This document shows, piece by piece, positions 40,649 to 49,372 of a stretch of 64,000 nt of DNA. The notes below the pieces were generated by a model. The model was given only the letters and a program-made list of their open reading frames with translations. It was not told the DNA's origin and searched no databases. Source of the stretch: DATBGS01 sp036557885 (GTDB taxonomy: Bacteria > Chloroflexota > Ktedonobacteria > Ktedonobacterales > DATBGS01); assembly GCA_036557885.1 (NCBI GenBank), contig DATBGS010000050.1, positions 9,255 to 73,254 on the forward strand, written 5' to 3'. The position numbers and the translations under genes are program-made. Positions within the stretch are counted from its first letter, which is position 1, and each line of letters begins with the position of its first letter.

Positions 40649-41481
40649 TACTCGCCCCCAATAATGCCAGAGAACGTCTGCACCTCCAGCCCTTCCTGGC
40701 GCAGCCGCGCCACATAGGGCAAAATCCCCACGCTATCCCCGGCAATATGCCCCATCACCAGCAAATTGCCCTTGATCCCCTCGTTTGCCAGGCGCTTCGC
40801 ATCCTCTGGCGGGAAATGGATGCAGCACACCGTATTCACCCCATTCAGGAAATAGGCGCGGGCCACATGATAGCCACCGTTGGTATACGCCCCATGCGAA
40901 ACAGCCACCCGCCCGGCGGGCGCCTCCCACTCCCCCAGCGCCACCAGCATTGCCGTCTTCGACGCGCGGTACTCCGGCATCTCCAGCAGCGCGTCGCGCA
41001 CATCGCGCACCGTCGCATCGGGCTGGCTCGCCAGGCGCGCATCAATCTTGGCCTGCATCAGCCGCCGCCCCAACTCATCCAGCGGCGCGTGGATATTCAG
41101 GTACGGCATCTCCAGCATCTTTGCCACCGAAGTCGCGTGATCATAATTTTGCATCTGCGCGCGCGCCTGAAGATCGCCAATGCGTCCTGCTACCGCTGCC
41201 TCGGCCTGCTCCTTCGGGACGCCTGCCGCCACCATCTGCGTCACATGGTACCGATACACCTCCCACGTCGGGCCGGTATAGCCCGCCGGATGGTGCGCAA
41301 TCACCGCGTGAAAGCCAAGCTGACGCGCCATAAAAAGCTCAGCCGCGCCCGCATCAATGCCCATCAGCACATGGCTGATACGCGAACCAGGATTGTAGAT
41401 CGCGCTATCCGGCGGAATCTCGGTCCAGCCCACCAGATCAAGCGCCAGTTGCATCAACCGTTCAGTGGTAACAGCAGCCAT
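40648..41481 (-). CDS. NIF3-like (DUF34) metal-binding protein
   Basis: A 277-residue member of the NIF3/YbgI group, di-metal proteins forming hexameric rings. The metal-binding HHP motif is at 63-65 (FHAVIAHHPAGY). An Asp-rich middle and the C-terminal GHIAGDSVGILP, with HIxGD-type ligand positions, follow. LNIHAPLDELGRRLMQAKID is the family's HTPLD-like segment, here HAPLD. AAGGAGTAGAA precedes the ATG at 41481. Proposed GTP cyclohydrolase-like or chaperone roles exist for relatives but are not settled. The alpha/beta hydrolase gene lies 30 bases upstream on the same strand. Confidence 0.85.
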   Translation of the reverse strand: MAAVTTERLMQLALDLVGWTEIPPDSAIYNPGSRISHVLMGIDAGAAELFMARQLGFHAVIAHHPAGYTGPTWEVYRYHVTQMVAAGVPKEQAEAAVAGRIGDLQARAQMQNYDHATSVAKMLEMPYLNIHAPLDELGRRLMQAKIDARLASQPDATVRDVRDALLEMPEYRASKTAMLVALGEWEAPAGRVAVSHGAYTNGGYHVARAYFLNGVNTVCCIHFPPEDAKRLANEGIKGNLLVMGHIAGDSVGILPYVARLRQEGLEVQTFSGIIGGE

Positions 41482-41511
41482 TTCTACTCCTTCTCTGTCC
41501 AACAAAGTTTT

Positions 41512-42486
41512 TTAGGAAGCCGCGCGCTCCTCCGGCGGCAGCGATTGCAGCGAGCCAGGCATCTCCTCGTCTTCCTGGCCCAGATGTGCTTGAAAGAACT
41601 CGCCAACACGCTGACAGTAGAGCGCTCGGTCCGCGAAATAAGCGCCACAATGCCCCGCGCCCTCCACCAGCCAGAGTTCCTTTGGCTCCCCGGCTGCCTC
41701 ATACAGCCGCTCTGAGTCGTGCGGAGCAATCGTCAGATCATTCATCCCATGAATCAGCAGCAGCGCTCGCGGCGCTATCCGCCCCACCTCGCGCAGCGGC
41801 TCCACCTCGCGGAAGTGGTAGCCCGCCTGCCATCCCATCAAGCGATCAGCTAGAAAGACAAACGGCAGGGCTGGCAGCCGAACCACACGGGTGAAATTGT
41901 AGCCAACGACATCCCAGTGTCGGGCAAAAGGGCTATCCGCCACCAACGCCCGCACCTGCGGGCGGCGCGCCACGCCCATAATGCTCACCGCCGCCCCCAT
42001 CGAATAGACCATCACCCCAATCAGCGCCCCAGGCACCCGCTGCCCCACATAATCTATCGCGCCCAGAAAATCCTTGACTTCACGATGCCCCAGCGTCACC
42101 GGCTTGCCTCGTTCATGCCCATGCCCATAAAAATCAAAGAGCAAGACTTGATAGCCACTGCGCCAGAAATACATTGCCATCCCAAGCAAATCCGCCTTCT
42201 GCTGCCGATAGCCAGGGCACAGCGCAATCACCCGGCGCGTTCCCTCGTGTGGTAAGAACCAGCCCTGCACCAGATGATCCCCGCCAGCAGCGGGAAAATC
42301 CACTGCCTCAAATGGTACCTCAAATTCAAACGGCGTGTAGAAGTACGCATCTGTTTCGTTGGGCACTGCCGGGCGCGTCAGCCGATTGACAACATAGTAT
42401 GCGACAGAAAGCACTCCGCCAAACGTTCCTACAAGTAGGGAGACTGTGCCAATAAGAAAAGGGTTGATGGAAAACTGCTTGTTCAT
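41512..42486 (-). CDS. Membrane-anchored alpha/beta hydrolase
   Basis: A 324-residue protein with an N-terminal membrane segment (about 8-32) and an alpha/beta hydrolase fold. The nucleophile Ser is in VMVYSMGAAVSIMG, the acid Asp in LLIHGMNDLTIAP and the His in LVEGAGHCGAY. RVIALCPGYRQQKADL is the oxyanion-side loop, and VLLFDFYGHGHE gives the GHG. This fits the serine aminopeptidase S33/YqiA-like set; the substrate is unknown. The ATG at 42486 has GGAGAGC upstream. The NIF3-like gene follows in the same direction. Confidence 0.85.
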   Translation of the reverse strand: MNKQFSINPFLIGTVSLLVGTFGGVLSVAYYVVNRLTRPAVPNETDAYFYTPFEFEVPFEAVDFPAAGGDHLVQGWFLPHEGTRRVIALCPGYRQQKADLLGMAMYFWRSGYQVLLFDFYGHGHERGKPVTLGHREVKDFLGAIDYVGQRVPGALIGVMVYSMGAAVSIMGVARRPQVRALVADSPFARHWDVVGYNFTRVVRLPALPFVFLADRLMGWQAGYHFREVEPLREVGRIAPRALLLIHGMNDLTIAPHDSERLYEAAGEPKELWLVEGAGHCGAYFADRALYCQRVGEFFQAHLGQEDEEMPGSLQSLPPEERAAS

Positions 42487-42562
42487 GCTCTCCGCTTTCG
42501 GTGTCTTCGGCCTGTTGTTTAAGATTGTAGCATAGATCACTCTGCTGAGGTGGTAAAAGCGC

Positions 42563-42591
42563 TTGACACTTTCAACCAGGCATTGTACGCT
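42563..42591 (+). promoter_or_regulatory. Possible promoter for the small anchored protein
   Basis: TTGACA (42563-42568), a 17-base spacer and TACGCT (42586-42591), about 115 bases before the ATG at 42705. A second AT-rich box, TATACA, begins at 42591 with a too-long spacer. Confidence 0.35.
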
Positions 42592-42704
42592 ATACAGGTA
42601 TACGTCTAAAGTGCGGTTCCCTCCGTTATTTATTAAGGGCAAGTCGTATAGCGCACAACTCCGCATGCTTGCCTTGGTCCTGGTTCTTCTGAAAGGGAAG
42701 AGCG

Positions 42705-43079
42705 ATGTCACAAACCCTTGCTATTATTGCTATTAGCATTATTATTGCCGGTTTCGTTATTCTTGCTGGCGTGGCCGTCTGGCTGGCGATGGAACGCCGC
42801 AAGCACCTTCAGCCCCAAAGCAACCCTGCCCAAAAGACCCCATCAACCGAGCATCCTGCCCAGCGCCCAGCGCCCAGGCCAGAGGTTGCCTCACCCGCCA
42901 GTGTTGAGCCAGCCAAAGCCAGCGAGAGTGCTGCGGCTGCGCCCGCCTCCAAAAAGCCCGCGTCTGGGCGGGATGTCACCACCTCGGCGGAGTATCCACA
43001 GGCAGGCAGATACGACCAGACCTGGATACCCAACCAGCCCAGAAAGAGCAAACGCCCGAAAACCGAAGAGCAAGGATAG
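42705..43079 (+). CDS. Small membrane-anchored Pro/Ala-rich protein
   Basis: A 124-residue protein. Residues 4-28 are a single hydrophobic helix (IIAISIIIAGFVILAGVAVWLAM). The remainder is disordered, rich in Pro, Ala, Ser, Lys and Glu, and ends PNQPRKSKRPKTEEQG. No fold or family is recognised. GGAAGAG precedes the ATG. It is 106 bases ahead of a Ser/Thr kinase gene; the tail could be a substrate, but no link is shown. Confidence 0.6.
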   Translation: MSQTLAIIAISIIIAGFVILAGVAVWLAMERRKHLQPQSNPAQKTPSTEHPAQRPAPRPEVASPASVEPAKASESAAAAPASKKPASGRDVTTSAEYPQAGRYDQTWIPNQPRKSKRPKTEEQG

Positions 43080-43185
43080 CCTTCCGCTGAGCAGGGTGTT
43101 GCTGCTTGACAGGAAAGGCAAGAAGCGGTACCTTATGATTGGTTGAAAACAGACTCTTTTTTGAGAGGCAAGGTAGAGGCAAGGT

Positions 43186-45597
43186 ATGGCACAACTTGAA
43201 GGCACCAAGCTAGGGGCATATGAGATCATGGAGCGCGTTGGCGGCGGCGGAATGGCCGAAGTGTACCTTGCGAAACAGCGCACTGCCTTTGACCGCGAGG
43301 TTGCCATCAAAGTCATCCGCAAAGGATTCGCGGAAGATGAAGATTTCCGCGAACGCTTTCTGCGTGAGGCGCGCGTCATCTCGCATCTCAATCATCCACA
43401 TATCTTGCCGCTGATCGAATTTGGCGAGGGCGGCGAAAACGGCGAATTGCTGTTCCTGGTGATGCCCTACGTCTCCGGGGGCACCCTGCGTGACCGCATC
43501 AAAACCTATGGCGGCCCGCTGCCCTTGCGCGAAACGTTCCGCATCTTCAGCCAGCTTTGCGAAGCGGTGGACTACGCCCATCAGCGCAATCTTGTGCATC
43601 GGGACATCAAGCCCAGCAACGTCTTGATGCAGGACAACCGCAACATCTTGCTGGCCGACTTCGGCATCGCCCTGGATTTTGGCGACCCCCGGCTCACCGT
43701 CACTGGCATGGGCCTGGGCACCGCCGAATATATGGCCCCGGAACAGGCGCGCGGCCAGGCAGACAAACGCAGCGATGTCTATAGCCTGGGCGTGGTGCTC
43801 TTTGTCATGCTCAGCGGCCACGCCCCCTACACCGGCTCCACGCCCTTTGACGTGCTGATGAAACAGGCATCCGATCCCGTCCCGCCGCTGCGCGACTTTA
43901 ACCCCGGCGTTCCCCCCGCCATTGAGCAAGTCATGCAAACAGCGATGGCAAAACTGCCAGAGCAGCGCTTCAAGAGCGCCCAAGCCCTGCTCAACGCCTT
44001 CGAGGAGGCGCAAATCCAGTCAGGGATGAACATGGCGGCCAGCAACGTCATTCCCGCCATCCGCCCCAGCGACCTGATACCACCCCGCGATAGCTCGCAC
44101 CCCTCAATGGGCGGCGGCATGCCCAACACACCATCAGGAGGCAGCGCGCTGAGCGCGCCCACGCCCGCAGGCAGCGGCTCTGGCCCGCACACGCCACCAA
44201 TGGGGCCGGGGGCATCCGGGCCACACTCAACGCCAACCTACACCAGCGAGAACGACAAGCTCCCCACGTTTCGTGTGGGCGCCAGCGGGCAGCATCCCGC
44301 CGTCACACCAGCCGACCTTCAGCAGGCCACCGGCGTCACCAAGATGGAAGCCACCCACCTGGCTCCTCCGTCCTCTGGCCCAGCCAGCAACCAGCTCTAT
44401 CCACCCTCTGGGGCAATGGGCATGTCGGCTTCCAATCCGGTCATGCCTGCCGTCTATCCCGGTATGCCGCTTTCTAATCCACAGACACCGGCCCCACCAG
44501 GGGCCATCATGCCCATGCCTCCCCCTCCAACGAGGAGCAACAAAAAAGTCATCGCGCTGATTGCCGCCCTGGTGATTCTCTTGATCGGAAGTTTTGGGAC
44601 GGTTGCTCTCATCACCCTCAACAATATCGGCAAGCCTACGCCAACCACGACGGCCACCAAAACGCCCGGCGCCACCGCCACGCAAAAGCCAGCCGCGCTC
44701 ACCTTCATTCCTGGGACACCCTGTTCGGCAGCCGCCGCCAACCCAACAGGCCCGGCACAAACGCCCTCGGATTATCTGGCTGCGGTTTTCATTAATGGTG
44801 GTATGGGTGCGCCTGCTTTTGTTGCCGTCCATAACGACGGTACGCTCTTCTATACAGACCAGCAGCAACCAGGCATATACGGGCTGTCTGCGGCATTATC
44901 AAACAAAAATAACCGCCAGATTGGTCCCACCATAGGAGTCCCCAGCGGCATCGCTATCACTCCAGATAGCGCCTCGCAAGTCTACTACATCTATCAGACG
45001 CCTGCTTCAGGCAAAGCCATTGAGCAAGTTGGCGTCTTTCTTGGCAGCAGCACTTCGCCTCTGGCAGAGCTGAACGAAGCGGAAAGCGGCGGCGGAAACG
45101 GCTTTGCTCTGGCGTTAAATCCCAGCAATAACGCCCTGCTCATCCCTAACGGTGCCACAGGCACGCTCTACTGTCTGGGCAGAGGCAATGCCCAGCCCCA
45201 ACCCGTCATCACCGGCCTCAAAGACCCCGTAGCAGCTATTGCCGATTCCAGCGGCAACATCTATGTAGCCGACATGGGGGCCAATGAAATATTGCGCTTC
45301 ACGCCCAACGGTACCAAGCCCGATTGGAGCCAATCTTTTCCTGGCCCGGCTGATCTGGTGCTGGATAGCCAGGGCTATCTGCTGGCAACCTTGCAGGGAA
45401 GCGGAGTTGGCGACGGGTCGGTGGTACGCATCAACCCTACCACCGGCAAGCAGATTGATGTCTTGAAAGCGAACCTTCAGCAGCCGCGCGGCATTGCCTT
45501 CGACACCAGCAAGTATCACTCAGGCACGGTCTACTTTACAGACCAGGCGGCAAATCAGATTTATGCCCTGTGCCAGTCGCACAATGGCATCTGCTGA
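43186..45597 (+). CDS. Ser/Thr protein kinase with C-terminal beta-propeller
   Basis: An 803-residue membrane kinase. The eukaryote-like kinase domain (about 10-275) has the Gly loop VGGGGMAEVYLAK, Lys in VAIKVIRK, catalytic Asp140 in HRDIKPSN, LADFGIAL and MAPEQARG. Residues about 280-450 are a Pro/Ser-rich linker. One membrane helix (about 453-478) separates an extracellular part: a Thr-rich stretch (TPTTTATKTPGAT) and a propeller-like region (about 515-800) with NHL/SGL-type strands (SGIAITPDSASQVYYI, NIYVADMGANEILRF, PRGIAFDTS). The propeller may sense or bind outside ligands. AGGCAAGGT before the ATG is part of a tandem duplicate of gaggcaaggta. Confidence 0.92.
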   Translation: MAQLEGTKLGAYEIMERVGGGGMAEVYLAKQRTAFDREVAIKVIRKGFAEDEDFRERFLREARVISHLNHPHILPLIEFGEGGENGELLFLVMPYVSGGTLRDRIKTYGGPLPLRETFRIFSQLCEAVDYAHQRNLVHRDIKPSNVLMQDNRNILLADFGIALDFGDPRLTVTGMGLGTAEYMAPEQARGQADKRSDVYSLGVVLFVMLSGHAPYTGSTPFDVLMKQASDPVPPLRDFNPGVPPAIEQVMQTAMAKLPEQRFKSAQALLNAFEEAQIQSGMNMAASNVIPAIRPSDLIPPRDSSHPSMGGGMPNTPSGGSALSAPTPAGSGSGPHTPPMGPGASGPHSTPTYTSENDKLPTFRVGASGQHPAVTPADLQQATGVTKMEATHLAPPSSGPASNQLYPPSGAMGMSASNPVMPAVYPGMPLSNPQTPAPPGAIMPMPPPPTRSNKKVIALIAALVILLIGSFGTVALITLNNIGKPTPTTTATKTPGATATQKPAALTFIPGTPCSAAAANPTGPAQTPSDYLAAVFINGGMGAPAFVAVHNDGTLFYTDQQQPGIYGLSAALSNKNNRQIGPTIGVPSGIAITPDSASQVYYIYQTPASGKAIEQVGVFLGSSTSPLAELNEAESGGGNGFALALNPSNNALLIPNGATGTLYCLGRGNAQPQPVITGLKDPVAAIADSSGNIYVADMGANEILRFTPNGTKPDWSQSFPGPADLVLDSQGYLLATLQGSGVGDGSVVRINPTTGKQIDVLKANLQQPRGIAFDTSKYHSGTVYFTDQAANQIYALCQSHNGIC

Positions 45598-45623
45598 TCG
45601 CAGTTGAAGTTCAAGGCCGGGCG

Positions 45624-47201
45624 CTACCCGCTGATGATCAGCGAGCGCCCGGTCATCTCTTTGGGCTGCGGAATCTGGAGCAGTTGCAGCATCGTTGGCG
45701 CCACATCCGCCAGAATCCCATCGCCGCGCAGCCGCGCGCCCGGCATCTGCGGCACCACAAAATAGAACGGCACCGGGTTCGTCGTGTGCGAGGTATGCGG
45801 CTTGCCCGTATCGTATTCTATCAACTGCTCCGCGTTGCCATGATCGGCGGTAATCAGCGCCGCGCCGCCCTGTGCCAGCGCCGCGTCTACCACGCGCCCC
45901 ACGCCCGCGTCCACCGCTTCCACCGCCTTGATTGCTGCCGCCAGCACCGCCGTATGGCCTACCATATCCGCGTTGGCGTAGTTCATAATGATCACATCGT
46001 AGTCGCCGCTCTCGACGCGCCGCACCGCCTCAGCCGTCAATTCTGGCGCGCTCATCTCCGGCTTCAGATCATACGTTGCCACCCTGGGCGACGGAATCAA
46101 CAGCCGGTCCTCGCCAGCGAACGGCGCCTCGCGTCCGCCATTAAAGAAAAAGGTCACGTGCGCGTATTTCTCCGTCTCCGCCGTGTGAAACTGGCGCATC
46201 CCCCTGTCCGCCAGGATTTTCGCCAGCGGCAAGTCCACGTTATCCGCCGGAAACGCCACGTCCACCGGCAGCCCGGCCTCGTACTCCGTCATCGTCACAA
46301 ACACCAGGTCGTCCAGCCGCTGCCCGCGTGGGAACAGCCCATCCGCCTGCGGCGGCAGCGCCTCCAGCACAAAGGCTTTCGTCAGTTCGCGGCCCCGATC
46401 AGAGCGAAAATTAAAATACACCACGCTGTCGCCCGCGCCCACCGTCGCCACCGGATGTTCCTCTTCCATCAGCACCACTGGCACAATAAACTCATCCGTC
46501 ACCTGCTCGTCATACGAGCGCTGGATAGCCGCCACCGGGTCGCTGGCCGGGCGCCCCTCGGCCCGCGTCATCGCAAAATACGCCTTAGCGATGCGGTCCC
46601 AGCGGTTATCGCGGTCCATCGCGTAATAGCGCCCGGAAATGGTCGCCACTTTAGCCGGGTTCGCGCCGCCAATTTCTTTGGCCTGCGCCACTAACTCCTT
46701 CATATACTCCAGCGCCCCAAACGGCGAGGTATCACGCCCATCGGTAAAGGCGTGGATGTAGACGCGCTCCACCTCGTGGCTGGCCGCCATTTTGAGGCAA
46801 GCGTAGAGATGCCCCTGGTAGGCATGTACCCCGCCGGGACCAATCAGCCCGCAAAAGTGCAGCGCGCTCTGGTTGTGCTTCGCGTGCGCAATCGCCTTGA
46901 GCAGCGCTGCATTCTCAAAGAACGTCCCATCATGGATAGCCGCCGAAACGCGCGTAAACTCCTGAAGCACGCGCTTGCCCGCGCCGATATTGAGATGCCC
47001 CACCTCAGAATTGCCCATCTGTCCTTCTGGCAAACCTACCGCCGGGCCGCTTGTCGCCACCTGCGTATGCGGAAACGCGCGCGCAAAACGCGCAATATTC
47101 GGCGTCTGGGCCAGAGCAATCGCGTTGGCATCCTTGCGGGGATTGATGCCCCAGCCATCCATCACAATCAACACCAGCGGGCGCGGAATCGCAGTTGCCA
47201 T
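45624..47201 (-). CDS. gpmI: 2,3-bisphosphoglycerate-independent phosphoglycerate mutase
   Basis: A 525-residue cytosolic glycolytic enzyme converting 3-phosphoglycerate to 2-phosphoglycerate, with two metal ions. The metal-binding Asp15 (MDGWG), the catalytic Ser65 (GNSEVGHLNIG) and the phosphatase-fold end motifs NYANADMVGHT and ITADHGNAEQL are all intact. Length is normal for the family. The ATG at 47201 has AAGGAG about ten bases before it; an in-frame GTG at 47210 is less likely. The gene is convergent with the Ser/Thr kinase gene, 26 bases apart. Confidence 0.95.
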   Translation of the reverse strand: MATAIPRPLVLIVMDGWGINPRKDANAIALAQTPNIARFARAFPHTQVATSGPAVGLPEGQMGNSEVGHLNIGAGKRVLQEFTRVSAAIHDGTFFENAALLKAIAHAKHNQSALHFCGLIGPGGVHAYQGHLYACLKMAASHEVERVYIHAFTDGRDTSPFGALEYMKELVAQAKEIGGANPAKVATISGRYYAMDRDNRWDRIAKAYFAMTRAEGRPASDPVAAIQRSYDEQVTDEFIVPVVLMEEEHPVATVGAGDSVVYFNFRSDRGRELTKAFVLEALPPQADGLFPRGQRLDDLVFVTMTEYEAGLPVDVAFPADNVDLPLAKILADRGMRQFHTAETEKYAHVTFFFNGGREAPFAGEDRLLIPSPRVATYDLKPEMSAPELTAEAVRRVESGDYDVIIMNYANADMVGHTAVLAAAIKAVEAVDAGVGRVVDAALAQGGAALITADHGNAEQLIEYDTGKPHTSHTTNPVPFYFVVPQMPGARLRGDGILADVAPTMLQLLQIPQPKEMTGRSLIISG

Positions 47202-47590
47202 AACAAGCACACTCCTTGAGGGGTAGTAGCATCAAACATGGGCAGCCTGTGCGCTGCAAATCGGCCATATTATATGCACCCTTCGCATAAGTTCGGCCAG
47301 TCACCGCCCTGCCGCTTTGCCCGCATTCCGGCACGCGCTCATCTTTCCACAAAATATGCCAGAGGATGTCAGGAAGCGGCGCGTACACTTTCTCTATGAA
47401 ATTTTCTTTGCTCGCCCTGGCCCACCTGCGCGGGTTAGGCGAAGGCTGGCGTCCCTGGAGTGGGGAGTCCCTGAAGAGGGACTTGCCGCCGTGCCCTTCT
47501 GTCTTAGGGTGCCCTTCTGTCTTAGGGGTGGCCGCAGGCCCTTAGGCGCGATCTTTAGTCGCCAGCTCTCTTTACAAAACGGAGGTACCC
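47202..47590 (+). other. Repeat-containing gap before the LLM oxidoreductase gene
   Basis: This 389-base gap holds a small hairpin (agtccct/agggact, near 47466-47483) and a repeat mosaic (47485-47586). No gene is supported; promoter boxes are not clear. Confidence 0.5.
47485..47586 (+). repeat. Dispersed repeat mosaic supplying a ribosome site
   Basis: Two tandem copies of gcccttctgtcttaggg are followed by gccgcaggcccttaggc, gcgatctttagtcgccag and aaaacggaggt. The last three units recur in the same order at 54991-55049. The final GGAGGT is four bases from the ATG of the next gene. Confidence 0.8.
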
Positions 47591-48436
47591 ATGCAGTACG
47601 GACTCACCTTCCCTGATGTAGATGCGCGCACGCTGGCCGAACTCGCTCACGAAGCAGAGGAGGCTGGTTGGGATGGCGTCTTTGTCTGGGACTTGATCTA
47701 TGGCATTGACGCCTGGGTTTCGCTGGCCGCCGTTGCCACGCGCACCGAGCGCGTGCGCTTTGGCACCATGCTCACCCCCTTATCGCGCAGGCGCCCCTGG
47801 AAAGTTGCCAGCGAGGTCGTCACGCTCGATCACCTCTCCAATGGCCGGATGATCTTGCCCGTAGGACTCGGCGCCGCTGGCCCTGAGCACAAAAACAGCG
47901 GCTTCCCCAAAGTGGGCGAAGAAGTAGACCGCAAGACGCGGGCAGAGTTGCTGGATGAAAGCCTGGACATCCTCGACGGCCTGTGGAGCGGGCAGCCGTT
48001 TAGTTATGACGGCAAGCATTATCACATCAACGATGTCACCTTCTCGCCCACGCCCGTCCAGTCCCCGCGTGTCCCCATCTGGGTGGTAGGTGCCTGGCCG
48101 CGCATGAAATCCATGCTGCGCGTGCTGCGCTGCGATGGCATTCTGCCCGTCAAGATGAATGCTGACCGCTCATTTGCCGACCTCACGCCCGCCGACATTC
48201 AGGCCATCAAAGCGTTTGTGGCTGAACACCGGACGCTGACCACGCCCTTCGACATTGTAATCGAAGACGAAACGCCTGGGGATGACCCTGCGCGGGCCGC
48301 TGCCATCGTGCAGCCCTGGGCCGAAGCAGGCGCCACATGGTGGCTGGAAGCGGTCTGGAAAACGCCAGAATCTCAGGGAGGCGTAGAGGGAATGCGCGCT
48401 CGTGTCAAGCAGGGACCGCCGCGCATTGGGGCATAG
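47591..48436 (+). CDS. LLM-class flavin-dependent oxidoreductase (luciferase-like)
   Basis: A 281-residue TIM-barrel oxidoreductase of the F420/FMN luciferase-like group. Markers are MQYGLTFPDVDARTLAEL, AEEAGWDGVFVWD, AAVATRTERVRFGTMLTPL, VVTLDHLSNGRMILPVGLG and PRVPIWVVGAWPRM. Coenzyme (FMN or F420) cannot be decided from sequence. GGAGGT from an upstream repeat is its ribosome site. It is convergent with a MarR gene, ten bases apart. Confidence 0.9.
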   Translation: MQYGLTFPDVDARTLAELAHEAEEAGWDGVFVWDLIYGIDAWVSLAAVATRTERVRFGTMLTPLSRRRPWKVASEVVTLDHLSNGRMILPVGLGAAGPEHKNSGFPKVGEEVDRKTRAELLDESLDILDGLWSGQPFSYDGKHYHINDVTFSPTPVQSPRVPIWVVGAWPRMKSMLRVLRCDGILPVKMNADRSFADLTPADIQAIKAFVAEHRTLTTPFDIVIEDETPGDDPARAAAIVQPWAEAGATWWLEAVWKTPESQGGVEGMRARVKQGPPRIGA

Positions 48437-48446
48437 CGACACCGGC

Positions 48447-49037
48447 CTACGGTGTCACAGCTTCTTCAGTGACGCTGGGGTGCAGTGTGCGCGCCAGCAG
48501 CTTCAACGTGCGCACAAACACGCGCTGCTCCTCTGGGGAGAGCGTCGCCAGCACCGCGCGCACCTTCTTGCGGCGCTCCGCCAGATGCCCTTCAGCGATC
48601 TCTTGCGCCTTTGGGCACAGGCACACCCGCACCACGCGCCGATCTTCTTGATCGCGCAGCCGCTCCACCATGCCGCGCTTCTCCAGCTTATCCACCAGAC
48701 CCGTAATCGCGGGCGTCGTCACCTCCAGCCCATCAGCCAGTTCGCTCATCGTCTGCGGGCCATGATTCGCCAGATGAATCATCAGCTTGATCTGCGCCAC
48801 CGGAATATCATCTGGCTTGCGCCAGCCCGTCTCGCCCCGCTCCTCCAGCGGCTCGGCAACCTTCCACCCCGCCGGACATTCAGTCTCGCCAGCCAGTTCC
48901 GCGCTCATCCGTCGCATTCGTTCCAGTTCGCGCAGGTGCAGATGCGCGTGATGGCGCGGCGACCCGGCCAGCAGCGCGCGGGCCAGTTCAGGAAAGAGCG
49001 CGAGTAGTTCGCTCACCAATTGTTCTTGCGTATTCAT
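48447..49037 (-). CDS. MarR-family transcription regulator
   Basis: A 196-residue regulator with the MarR winged helix in the middle: IPVAQIKLMIHLANHGPQ, MSELADGLEVTTPAITGLVDKL and RGMVERLRDQEDRRVVRVCL (DxRxxR wing). Flanking helices form the dimer. Residues 35-75 (LRELERMRRMSAELAGETE) are an unusual N-terminal extension containing an isolated Cys. The ATG at 49037 gives a leader of about 40 bases from a consensus promoter; an upstream ATG at 49082 would be almost leaderless. An inverted repeat (ttaa/ttaa) lies in the leader. Confidence 0.85.
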   Translation of the reverse strand: MNTQEQLVSELLALFPELARALLAGSPRHHAHLHLRELERMRRMSAELAGETECPAGWKVAEPLEERGETGWRKPDDIPVAQIKLMIHLANHGPQTMSELADGLEVTTPAITGLVDKLEKRGMVERLRDQEDRRVVRVCLCPKAQEIAEGHLAERRKKVRAVLATLSPEEQRVFVRTLKLLARTLHPSVTEEAVTP

Positions 49038-49063
49038 AGGTGTACCCTGGTCATCTTTGACCC

Positions 49064-49115
49064 TCTTAAAATACTTAACCATCTAAATTATATGAAGGGC
49101 GTTCTTGCGTGTCAA
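49064..49115 (-). promoter_or_regulatory. Consensus promoter and possible operator of the MarR gene
   Basis: On the minus strand TTGACA (49115-49110), exactly 17 bases, TATAAT (49092-49087). Just downstream, ggttaagtattttaag contains a dyad of TTAA around ATA, a plausible self-operator overlapping the transcription start. Confidence 0.7.
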
Positions 49116-49140
49116 GAGTTCTGTGTTTTTTGGAGTGAGC

Positions 49141-49170
49141 TTGACAACTGCCCCGTACATCTGCTATACT
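49141..49170 (+). promoter_or_regulatory. tRNA promoter
   Basis: TTGACA (49141-49146), an 18-base spacer and TATACT (49165-49170), about ten bases ahead of the tRNA. Confidence 0.8.
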
Positions 49171-49180
49171 TAGCTGAGAT

Positions 49181-49258
<78 letters not shown>

Positions 49259-49261
49259 TGT

Positions 49262-49296
49262 ACAGGCAGCAGGATTTTCCTGCTGCCTGTTTTTGT
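49262..49296 (+). terminator. Terminator of the tRNA
   Basis: A 13-pair stem (acaggcagcagga/tcctgctgcctgt) followed by TTTTTG, five bases after the CCA end. Confidence 0.9.
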
Positions 49297-49372
49297 AGCG
49301 CCGTCATCCCTGGCGGCACAGGGTGGGGGGTGTGGCTCAGCCACAACGGTTGCTCTTTTGGCGCAAAAACGA

